The notes beneath the pieces are model-generated. The model saw only the letters and a program-made list of their open reading frames with translations, had not been told where the DNA came from and ran no database searches. From CF-161 sp035259145 (GTDB lineage: Bacteria; Chloroflexota; Dormibacteria; Dormibacterales; Dormibacteraceae): 6,718 nt of DNA. The DNA is taken from the NCBI GenBank assembly GCA_035259145.1, contig DATFWQ010000124.1, forward strand, positions 1 through 6,718, read 5' to 3'. This document shows, piece by piece, positions 1 to 5,094 of the stretch. The position numbers and the translations under genes were made by a program. Numbering within the stretch: the first letter of the stretch is position 1; the number at the start of each line of letters is the position of its first letter.

Positions 1-25
1 ACGGACACGACTTCTGCCTACCTGC

Positions 26-814
26 TCAGGAGGCCGGCTTAACGGCGCGGCAGGCGACCAGCAGCGGCAGCGGGTCGCCGGGGAGCCGCCACCAGCCCTC
101 AGGATCGAGCGTCATGCTCGGGTAGCACTTCCACCCCGAAACCGGCAATTCTCTGAGCCGATCGATGCGCAGACCGGCGTCGAGCAGAGCGCTGACCATG
201 CCGGCCACCGTCCATGACCAGTCATAGGCCGTGAGGGGCTCCAGGCGCAGCGTCGGGTCGGCGTAGGTTCCAGTCGAGACGAACTCGTTCGCCTCGGTCC
301 GAAACATCGAGTGGACAGCCTCCAGCCGGCCGCCGGCCTCCTCCATCGAGCCGATCATAGGGTGGTCATCGACGATCACGAAGCTGCCTCCTAAGCGCAG
401 GAAGCGCGCGACCACACGCGCCCAACCTGGCAGGTCGGGCAGCCAGCAGAGCACCCCATAGCTCGTGAACACGAGGTCGAATTGTTGGTGCAGGACCCGG
501 GTCAGGTCGTACAGGTTGCTGCGGATGAAGCGCGCCGGCAGCTGGAGTTCTCGCGCCAGCGATCGAGCTGCTGCGACGGCGGGCTCGGAGAAGTCAACCC
601 CGGTCACGTTGGCGCCGAGCCTGGCGAGGGACAGCGTGTCCATCCCGAAGTGGCACTGCAGATGCAGGAGCGAGCGGCCGGAGACGTCGCCGAGCAGGTC
701 GAGCTCTATCGATCTGAGGGTGCTGCGACCAGCCCGGAATCCGTCCAGGTCATAGAAATCACTGCGCTGGTGAACGGCGACCCGGCGGTCCCAGTCGAGA
801 CGATTGGCCTCCAT
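26..814 (-). CDS. Class I SAM-dependent methyltransferase
   Basis: Probable methyl transfer from S-adenosylmethionine to an unidentified small molecule, in the cytoplasm. The 262-residue protein has the Rossmann core order of class I enzymes. Motif I is LLHLQCHFG at residues 49-57, the variant glycine loop of a known subfamily instead of the usual DxGxGxG. The ribose-binding acidic residue is D74 in VTGVDFSEPAV. FDLVFTSYGVLCWLPD at 112-127 corresponds to motif IV and the region after it. The C-terminal strand region ends in LPLLVACRAVKP. I chose the ATG at 812-814. The frame stays open far upstream, but that part lies antisense to the thioesterase and has no methyltransferase features. A TTG six codons earlier (830-832) is the only close alternative, and neither start has a clear Shine-Dalgarno. 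It follows the thioesterase by 23 bp on the same strand and is probably co-transcribed. The family is secure from the motifs; the substrate is unknown. Confidence 0.88.
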   Translation of the reverse strand: MEANRLDWDRRVAVHQRSDFYDLDGFRAGRSTLRSIELDLLGDVSGRSLLHLQCHFGMDTLSLARLGANVTGVDFSEPAVAAARSLARELQLPARFIRSNLYDLTRVLHQQFDLVFTSYGVLCWLPDLPGWARVVARFLRLGGSFVIVDDHPMIGSMEEAGGRLEAVHSMFRTEANEFVSTGTYADPTLRLEPLTAYDWSWTVAGMVSALLDAGLRIDRLRELPVSGWKCYPSMTLDPEGWWRLPGDPLPLLVACRAVKPAS

Positions 815-837
815 GCGTGCGAAGTCGTTCAAGGCTG

Positions 838-1233
838 TCAGCCGCCCACGTAGGCGAGAAGCGCCCGGGCTTCCGCGACTACGGTGCCGTCCTCCTGCTC
901 GACCGAGGCCGCGGCGAAGCACAGGCGCCGAGTCCGGCGCTGCACGTGGCCTCTCGCCAGCAGCCTTCCGGGCCGAGCCGGCTGGAGGAAGTCGACACGA
1001 AGGTCGACGGTGGTCACACTCTGCCCGTCGCCGGCCACCGACGCCCCCGCCGACGCGAGAGCCATATCGGCGAGTGCGGCGATGGCGCCGCCGTGCACGA
1101 TCGACCCCCGTGAGGTCTCGAAGCCGTGGGCGTCCGAGGTCAGGTGAGCCTCTACCACGACGTCGCCTGCATCCTGGCCGGTCAACCTCGCCCCCAGGTT
1201 GGCCCACATCCCGTTCCGCTCGGCCCCGTGCAT
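838..1233 (-). CDS. PaaI-family hotdog-fold thioesterase
   Basis: Predicted acyl-CoA thioesterase of the PaaI/YdiI hotdog superfamily, which hydrolyses acyl- or aryl-CoA to free acid and CoA in the cytoplasm as a homotetramer. The 131-residue protein has the family signature GSIVHGGAIAALADMALASA at residues 43-62. The HGG is at 47-49, and D56 is at the position of the catalytic aspartate of E. coli PaaI. It is followed by the VDLRVDFLQPARPGRLLARG strand pair, which matches the family's xxxxYLRPA segment. Length is typical. The frame is open to about 1410, but the extra N-terminal part is low-complexity and lies antisense to the divergent DUF3891 gene, so I start at the ATG at 1231-1233. The internal ATG at 1207-1209 is also possible: it has purine-rich GGAACGGG directly upstream, but spaced too closely. 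It leads the two-gene unit with the methyltransferase. The physiological substrate cannot be read from the sequence. Confidence 0.88.
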   Translation of the reverse strand: MHGAERNGMWANLGARLTGQDAGDVVVEAHLTSDAHGFETSRGSIVHGGAIAALADMALASAGASVAGDGQSVTTVDLRVDFLQPARPGRLLARGHVQRRTRRLCFAAASVEQEDGTVVAEARALLAYVGG

Positions 1234-1270
1234 AACCGGATAAGTGTGCCAGCCGCGGTAGCCTTCGCCG

Positions 1271-1277
1271 GGTGAGG
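1271..1277 (+). promoter_or_regulatory. Shine-Dalgarno of the DUF3891 gene
   Basis: GGTGAGG ends 5 nt before the ATG at 1283. It supports that start and places the beginning of the plus-strand gene 49 bp from the start chosen for the divergent thioesterase. I see no convincing -10/-35 pair for either gene in the 49 bp between them, so at least one promoter probably lies inside the opposite gene. Confidence 0.65.
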
Positions 1278-1282
1278 CCCCA

Positions 1283-2083
1283 ATGATCGTGCGAGAGGAG
1301 GGCGACCATCTCGTCCTCGTCCGGCAGGCCGACCATGGACTCCTTTCGGGCTGGCTGGCTGCTGCTTGGGGAGCCCCTCCCTGGGCCGCGGCCGACCCTT
1401 TCGAGTCCACGGTGGTCGGGGCGCGACTCCACGATCTGGCGTGGACATCATTCGACGAGGCCCTGCCGTGCCGTCCCGATGGCCGGCCTTACGCGTTCAA
1501 CGAGGTCAGCCGCTCGCTTACAACACGGCTGTACTGCCGTGGGATCGACGCTGTCGAAGCGATCGATGCGTACGCCGGACTGCTGACGTCCCTGCACTTC
1601 TCGGGGTTCCTGACCAGCCACTGGGGCTGGACGCCGCTCGCCCTGCGGTCCGACCTGCCGCCGGAGGAGCAGCAGGCGGTCGACCGCTTCCTGGTGCACG
1701 AGCTGGCGCGCCAGGAGCGCCTCAGAGACCGCTTGGGCGTCGATCAGGCTGGAGGCCGCAGGCTGATGTGCAACTACTTCTGGCTTCAGCTGTGGGACCG
1801 CATCTCACTGGACGTCTGCCGGCACGGGTTCACCGGCTGGTCGGGCAACTATCCGCAGACACCCGTTGACACCAGTGGGGACGCCGAGAGCGTGAGGCTG
1901 CACGTAGAGCTGCGACCAGACGGGGTCTGCCGCCTGGATCCCTACCCGTTGCTGTCAAACCCACTTCGAGCGCGGATCCCGGCGGTCCGGGTGCCGCTGG
2001 CCGCGGCCGGGAACCAGGCCGCCCTGCGGCTGGCATGGCGCTCGGGCCACGGTGAGGCGATCGAGGTGAGCTTCAGCCCTTAG
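1283..2083 (+). CDS. DUF3891 family protein
   Basis: A 266-residue soluble protein of unknown function. I recognise it as DUF3891 by the order of conserved blocks. The N-terminal block is MIVRxxGDHLVLVRQADHGLLSGWLAAAWG (residues 1-30 in part). The HDLAW block is at 50-54, where the family usually has HDxGW. Next come the DGRPYAFNE segment (66-74), DAYAGLLTSLHFSGF (95-109), the HELARQERLRDRLG helix (139-152), and NYFWLQLWDRISLDVCR (164-180). Recurring His, Asp, Gln and Asn residues in these blocks (H18, H50, D51, H105, Q144, N164, D172) suggest a polar or metal-binding active site. That is inference; no activity is established that I know of. No signal peptide or membrane segment is visible. 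The start is fixed by the GGTGAGG ribosome-binding site 5 nt upstream. It stands alone on its strand, 165 bp before the ArsR gene. Length is normal for the family. Confidence 0.88.
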   Translation: MIVREEGDHLVLVRQADHGLLSGWLAAAWGAPPWAAADPFESTVVGARLHDLAWTSFDEALPCRPDGRPYAFNEVSRSLTTRLYCRGIDAVEAIDAYAGLLTSLHFSGFLTSHWGWTPLALRSDLPPEEQQAVDRFLVHELARQERLRDRLGVDQAGGRRLMCNYFWLQLWDRISLDVCRHGFTGWSGNYPQTPVDTSGDAESVRLHVELRPDGVCRLDPYPLLSNPLRARIPAVRVPLAAAGNQAALRLAWRSGHGEAIEVSFSP

Positions 2084-2211
2084 GCCGAACGGCTGCGCGA
2101 AGACCTGACCGGTCGTACTGCCGCGCGGGGTCACCTGTTCGCAGCGCCCGGGAGGTCCTACCGCCGGCACTTTGACCTCACTCATCGCGACGGGCGGCTA
2201 ATCTATAGGTC

Positions 2212-2241
2212 TTGATTTATATAAACAAATCCTGGTATCTT
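2212..2241 (+). promoter_or_regulatory. Promoter of the arsR-SRPBCC operon, probably leaderless
   Basis: The -35 candidate TTGATT (2212-2217) and the -10 candidate TATCTT (2236-2241, fits TANNNT) are separated by 18 bp. The first base of the GTG codon at 2249 lies 7 nt beyond the -10, where transcription would normally begin, so the mRNA would be leaderless. There is no Shine-Dalgarno before this GTG. The region from about 2199 to 2241 is strikingly AT-rich against the surrounding G+C, as expected of a promoter. An alternative -10, TATAAA at 2220-2225, would give a leader of roughly 17 nt but has no matching -35. The upstream part of this gap, 2084-2190, shows no gene, terminator or repeat that I can support. 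Confidence 0.55.
2216..2225. promoter_or_regulatory. Candidate operator palindrome
   Basis: TTTATATAAA is a perfect 10-bp palindrome between the predicted -35 and -10 boxes, overlapping the last two bases of the -35. It sits inside a longer imperfect inverted repeat with arms GATTT (2214-2218) and AAATC (2227-2231). ArsR-family dimers typically bind AT-rich inverted repeats at their own promoters and block polymerase, so this position fits autorepression. That it is the site of this particular ArsR is inferred from position alone. Confidence 0.45.
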
Positions 2242-2248
2242 GCGGGCT

Positions 2249-2620
2249 GTGCACGCGCTCGACCTCCTGGGCGACCCGGTGCGGCGCCGGATCCTTGAGC
2301 TGCTTGCTGACGGCGAGCAGACCTCGGGTGCAGTGTGCGCGGTCATCCAGGAGGAGTTCGGCATCTCGCAGCCTGGCGTGTCCGCGCACCTCCGCGTGCT
2401 GCGCGAGGGCGGCCTGGCGGTCGCGCGTCCCGAGGGCGCCCGACGCCTCTACGCCGTGAACCCGGGCTCGCTGCAGGATGTCGAGCGGTGGCTCGAGCGC
2501 TTCCGGCGCTTCTGGACGCCGCGCCTCGACGCGCTGGAGACAGAGCTCGCCAGGGGCCGGCGCGAGCGGCGCCTGCGCGAAGACGCCATCCACAACCCTT
2601 CCAGGAGAAGAAGCCCATGA
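2249..2620 (+). CDS. ArsR/SmtB-like winged-helix transcriptional regulator
   Basis: A 123-residue dimeric DNA-binding repressor-type protein. LLGDPVRRRILELLADGEQ (residues 6-24) is the first helix pair of the ArsR fold. SQPGVSAHLRVLREGGL (40-56) holds the recognition helix, followed by the wing ARPEGARRLYAVNP (59-72). The C-terminal helix (75-112) is rich in Arg and Glu and probably serves dimerisation. The metal-binding ELCVCDL motif of arsenic and cadmium sensors is absent, and the single cysteine, C30, cannot form such a site. It is therefore probably not a classical metal sensor. I chose GTG 2249 over the in-frame TTG at 2240 because homologues begin with 'MHA(F/L)DxLGDPVRR', and because the TTG overlaps the predicted -10 box. 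The stop overlaps the next gene's start as ATGA, so the two are translationally coupled. ArsR genes paired this way with SRPBCC/AHSA1 proteins are common in Actinobacteria. The ligand is unknown. Confidence 0.9.
   Translation: MHALDLLGDPVRRRILELLADGEQTSGAVCAVIQEEFGISQPGVSAHLRVLREGGLAVARPEGARRLYAVNPGSLQDVERWLERFRRFWTPRLDALETELARGRRERRLREDAIHNPSRRRSP
2603..2607 (+). promoter_or_regulatory. Shine-Dalgarno of the SRPBCC gene
   Basis: AGGAG lies 9 nt before the ATG at 2617, inside the last codons of the ArsR gene. It decides the start of the SRPBCC protein: the same frame is open upstream to 2335, but that part only shadows the regulator. Having its own ribosome-binding site along with the ATGA overlap allows both reinitiation and independent loading. 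Confidence 0.65.
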
Positions 2621-3273
2621 TCGATGTCGTCCACCAGATCAACTCGGTCCAGCGGCGGGTCGGCACCCGCGTGCTGGACGCGGGCGCGGCCAGCACGGTC
2701 GTCGTCAGCCGGACGTACGACGCCCCGATCGAAGACCTCTGGGACGCCTGCACTAATCCCGAGCGCATCCCGCGCTGGTTCCTACCCATCTCGGGCGAGC
2801 TCCGGGTCGGGGGTCGCTATCAGCTCGAGGGCAACGCCGGCGGGACGATCGAGCGCTGCGACCCGCCCCGGAGCTTCGCCGCCACCTGGGAGTTCGGTGG
2901 GGGGGTCACCTGGATCGAGCTGCGGCTGTGGCCGGAGGCGGAGCGCCGCACCCGCTTCGAGCTGGAGCACATCGCGCAGGTCGACGACGAGCGCTGGGCG
3001 CAGTTCGGCCCCGGCGCGGTCGGAGTGGGCTGGGAGCTCGCGCTGAGCGGACTGGCCATGCACCTCGCGTCCGGCGCGAGCGTCGACCCTGCCGAGGCGG
3101 CCGCCTGGAGCGCCTCCGAGGAGGGCAGGCGGTTCCTGACGCTCAGCAGCCAGGCGTGGTGCGACGCCAGCATCGCGGCAGGCACCGACACGGTGGCCGC
3201 GCGCGCCGCCGCGGGCCGCACCACGGCCGCCTACACCGGGATCAACACGGAGGTCTCGACTCCCGGGTCCTGA
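2617..3273 (+). CDS. SRPBCC family protein, AHSA1-like (START-fold)
   Basis: A 218-residue cytoplasmic protein with a START/Bet v1-type hydrophobic-ligand-binding fold. The AHSA1-like domain spans about residues 27-150. It begins with STVVVSRTYDAPIEDLWDAC, continues through NPERIPRWFLP (47-57), GGRYQLEGNAGGTIERCDPP (65-84) and the SFAATWEF strand (86-93), and ends in the long helix around 131-152. Residues 153-218 form an Ala-rich tail with EEGRRFLTLSSQAWCDASIAAG (168-189), which I recall being conserved in actinobacterial relatives and so not an accident here. The family resemblance to the Hsp90 co-chaperone Aha1 is structural; bacterial members are mostly uncharacterised. Its ATGA overlap with the ArsR gene suggests that both respond to the same ligand or stress. 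A 7-G run at 2899-2905 lies within the coding sequence, and the frame is intact across it. Confidence 0.9.
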   Translation: MIDVVHQINSVQRRVGTRVLDAGAASTVVVSRTYDAPIEDLWDACTNPERIPRWFLPISGELRVGGRYQLEGNAGGTIERCDPPRSFAATWEFGGGVTWIELRLWPEAERRTRFELEHIAQVDDERWAQFGPGAVGVGWELALSGLAMHLASGASVDPAEAAAWSASEEGRRFLTLSSQAWCDASIAAGTDTVAARAAAGRTTAAYTGINTEVSTPGS

Positions 3274-3310
3274 CCTCGTCGAAGCATCCCGGCGAGCGGA
3301 TATTCACGGT

Positions 3311-3319
3311 TGCTAAGGT
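3311..3319 (+). promoter_or_regulatory. Extended -10 promoter of the small membrane-protein gene
   Basis: TGCTAAGGT combines an extended -10 TGN element (3311-3313) with the -10 hexamer TAAGGT (3314-3319), a form often seen in actinobacterial promoters. Six bases separate it from the ATG at 3326, so transcription should start at or very near the start codon. No Shine-Dalgarno is present. I see no good -35 at the right distance, which an extended -10 can compensate for. The 52-bp gap after the SRPBCC gene has no clear terminator hairpin. Confidence 0.6.
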
Positions 3320-3325
3320 TTTGCA

Positions 3326-3538
3326 ATGGGCCTGACCAGAACACTGTTGGTGGCGGGAGCCGGAGCGGCCCTCGCCTATTTCCTCGACCCCGTGAGCGGC
3401 AAGGAACGCCGAGCCAGGATCCGCGCCTACTGGGACGAGCGTTCCCAGGGAGCTGCCGAGGTGGTAGAGACCGGGGAGGACGTCGCTCCGACCATCGTCG
3501 TCAACAAGCAGCCGGCGACCAAGCGCCCGGTTACCTAG
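3326..3538 (+). CDS. Small membrane-anchored protein, YtxH-like N-terminus
   Basis: A 70-residue protein of unknown function. Residues 6-20 (TLLVAGAGAALAYFL) form one short Gly/Ala-rich hydrophobic segment, probably a membrane anchor. It is followed at once by DPVSGKERRARIRAY (21-35), a basic stretch predicted to stay in the cytoplasm by the positive-inside rule. The 'YF(L/F)DPxSGxxRR' arrangement recurs in many small proteins of high-GC bacteria, often loosely annotated as YtxH-like or hypothetical. The tail (36-70) is acidic, then polar, without a recognisable domain. The start is supported by the extended -10 box at leaderless distance. Its last 8 bp overlap the end of the convergent glpK. 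It could be an envelope-stress protein, as some relatives are proposed to be, but nothing here shows that. Confidence 0.78.
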   Translation: MGLTRTLLVAGAGAALAYFLDPVSGKERRARIRAYWDERSQGAAEVVETGEDVAPTIVVNKQPATKRPVT

Positions 3539-5084
3539 CGCTGGTGGCGCCGCTCTCTACCGGCGCCAGCCAGCCTCGCGCCTTCTCCACGGCTTTCTTC
3601 CAGGTCGAATAGCCGGCTTCCCGGCGGTCATCGCTCCAGGTCGGCTGCCAGGTTCGGTCTGCCTGCCAGTTGGCGCGGAGCTCGTCCAGTCCCGACCAGA
3701 GGCCCATCGCCAGCCCCGCCGCGTACGCGGCGCCGAGCGCGGTGGTCTCGTTGACGACCGGCCGCACCACCGGCCTGCCGAGGATATCGGCCTGCAGCTG
3801 CATCAGCAGGTCGTTGCGCGTCGCTCCACCGTCGACCTTGACGGTGGTGAGCTGAATCCCCGAGTCGGCAGTCATCGCCTCCGCCACGTCTCGGACCTGG
3901 TAGCAGATCCCCTCCAGCGTGGCGCGGGCCAGGTGGCGCCTGTCGACGTAGCGCGTCAGGCCGACGATTGCCCCCCTGGCGTACATATCCCAGTGGGGCG
4001 CGTAAAGGCCTGAGAAGGCGGGGACGAAGTACGCGCCGCCAGAGTCTTCCACCTCTCCAGCCAGAGCCTCGGACTCCTCAGCGGACCGAATGATGCCCAG
4101 GTTATCTCGCAGCCACTGGACGGCGGCACCCGTGATCGCGATCGAGCCCTCGAGGGCGTAGACGCATGCCTCTTCGCGTAGGCGGTAGGCCGCCGTGGTC
4201 AGGAGGCCGGTATGCGACGCGACGATCTCCGCGCCGGTGTTGAGGAGCAGGAAGTTGCCCGTCCCGTACGTGTTCTTCGCCTGACCGGCGTCGTAGCAGG
4301 TCTGACCAAACACGGCTGCTTGCTGGTCGCCCAGGTCGGCGCACAGCGGCACACGCGCGCCCAGGGGACCGTCGTCCAGCGTCCAGCCATACAGTCCGGC
4401 ATCGCTTGATGGTCGGATCTCGGGCAGCATGGCCCCTGGGATTGAAAGCCGGGCCAGCAGCTCGTCGTCCCAGGCCAGGCGGCGGAGGTCCATGAGCATC
4501 GTTCGGGACGCATTCGTGCAGTCGGTGACGTGGACTCCGCCCCGAGGACCGCCGGTCAGCCACCAGATCAGCCAGGTATCGACGGTGCCAAAGAGCACCT
4601 CGCCGCGCTCGGCGGCGGCGCGGGCGCCTGTGACGTGATCCAGGATCCACATGAGCTTGGGCGCCGAGAAGTAGGTAGCAGGCAGCAGGCCGGTCCGGTG
4701 CCGGATCAGCGGCTCCAGACCCTCGTCGACGAGGCGCTGGCATATGTCGGTGGTCCGGGTGTCCTGCCAGACGATCGCGTTAGTGAGGGGCCGGCCGGTC
4801 GCCCGCTCCCAGACGACGGCGGTCTCACGCTGATTGGTCACCCCGACAGCGGCCAGCTGGCCGGGACTGAGACCTCCCCGGCGCAGCGCGGTCGCGATCA
4901 CCTCCTGGGTCGTCTGCCAGATCTCCATGGGGTCGTGTTCAACCCACCCAGGCGAGGGGTAGATCTGCCGGTGCTCGCGGTAGGCGGAGCACAAGGGCCG
5001 GCCATCACGGCCAAAAACCATGAATCGGGTCCCGGTCGTCCCCTGATCTATGGCTGCCGCATAGCGGGCGGTAGCCGCTTTCAC
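3531..5084 (-). CDS. glpK: Glycerol kinase
   Basis: ATP-dependent phosphorylation of glycerol to sn-glycerol-3-phosphate, a cytoplasmic FGGY-family enzyme. The 517 residues compare with about 500 for the family. The phosphate loop is AIDQGTTGTR (11-20), where the common form is DQGTTSSR. The substrate residues of E. coli GlpK all have counterparts: the Arg-Glu of NQRET (84-88), Y138 in TYFSAPK, D253 in GDQQAAVFGQ and the Phe of GTGNFLLLNTG. Other signatures are PGWVEHDPMEIW, LFGTVDTWLIW, VTDCTNASRTM and VDGGATRNDLLMQLQADILG. The G-x-R of the E. coli fructose-1,6-bisphosphate site has a counterpart (G242, R244). The segment bound by IIA-Glc in E. coli is not conserved, and I see no loop histidine like the PTS phosphorylation site of Gram-positive enzymes. 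I start at GTG 5084, because everything upstream in frame overlaps the synthetase. It is second in a two-gene operon, 10 bp after the ligase. No glpF or glpD is visible. Confidence 0.96.
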   Translation of the reverse strand: MKAATARYAAAIDQGTTGTRFMVFGRDGRPLCSAYREHRQIYPSPGWVEHDPMEIWQTTQEVIATALRRGGLSPGQLAAVGVTNQRETAVVWERATGRPLTNAIVWQDTRTTDICQRLVDEGLEPLIRHRTGLLPATYFSAPKLMWILDHVTGARAAAERGEVLFGTVDTWLIWWLTGGPRGGVHVTDCTNASRTMLMDLRRLAWDDELLARLSIPGAMLPEIRPSSDAGLYGWTLDDGPLGARVPLCADLGDQQAAVFGQTCYDAGQAKNTYGTGNFLLLNTGAEIVASHTGLLTTAAYRLREEACVYALEGSIAITGAAVQWLRDNLGIIRSAEESEALAGEVEDSGGAYFVPAFSGLYAPHWDMYARGAIVGLTRYVDRRHLARATLEGICYQVRDVAEAMTADSGIQLTTVKVDGGATRNDLLMQLQADILGRPVVRPVVNETTALGAAYAAGLAMGLWSGLDELRANWQADRTWQPTWSDDRREAGYSTWKKAVEKARGWLAPVESGATSAR

Positions 5085-5094
5085 GGCTGCCGGG

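Noticed and set aside
833..843. Inverted repeat GGCTG-T-CAGCC near the thioesterase stop codon
   Set aside because: A one-base loop cannot form a hairpin and there is no T-tract, so it is not a terminator. Short G+C-rich repeats are expected by chance here.
465..1235. Several plus-strand open frames across the methyltransferase and thioesterase
   Set aside because: Their translations are Arg/Pro/Ser-rich with no family resemblance, and they lie antisense to genes with clear motifs.
1234..1410. N-terminal extension of the thioesterase to 190 residues
   Set aside because: It would overlap the start of the divergent DUF3891 gene by more than 100 bp. The extra residues do not resemble any hotdog protein, and that DNA encodes the well-supported first DUF3891 block on the other strand.
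815..1432. Upstream extension of the methyltransferase reading frame to a 468-residue protein
   Set aside because: The added part is Arg/Gly-rich low-complexity translation antisense or out of frame to the thioesterase and DUF3891 genes. It is an artefact of few stop codons in G+C-rich DNA.
2084..2093. GCCG-AA-CGGC just after the DUF3891 stop as a terminator
   Set aside because: The stem is four base pairs with a two-base loop and no following T-run. It is too weak to support a terminator call.
2335..2616. In-frame upstream extension of the SRPBCC protein
   Set aside because: It is a shifted-frame shadow of the ArsR coding sequence, and the ATG at 2617 has its own AGGAG site.
4102..4743. 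Minus-strand 213-codon open frame inside glpK
   Set aside because: It is an Arg/Pro-rich out-of-frame shadow of strongly conserved glycerol kinase sequence.
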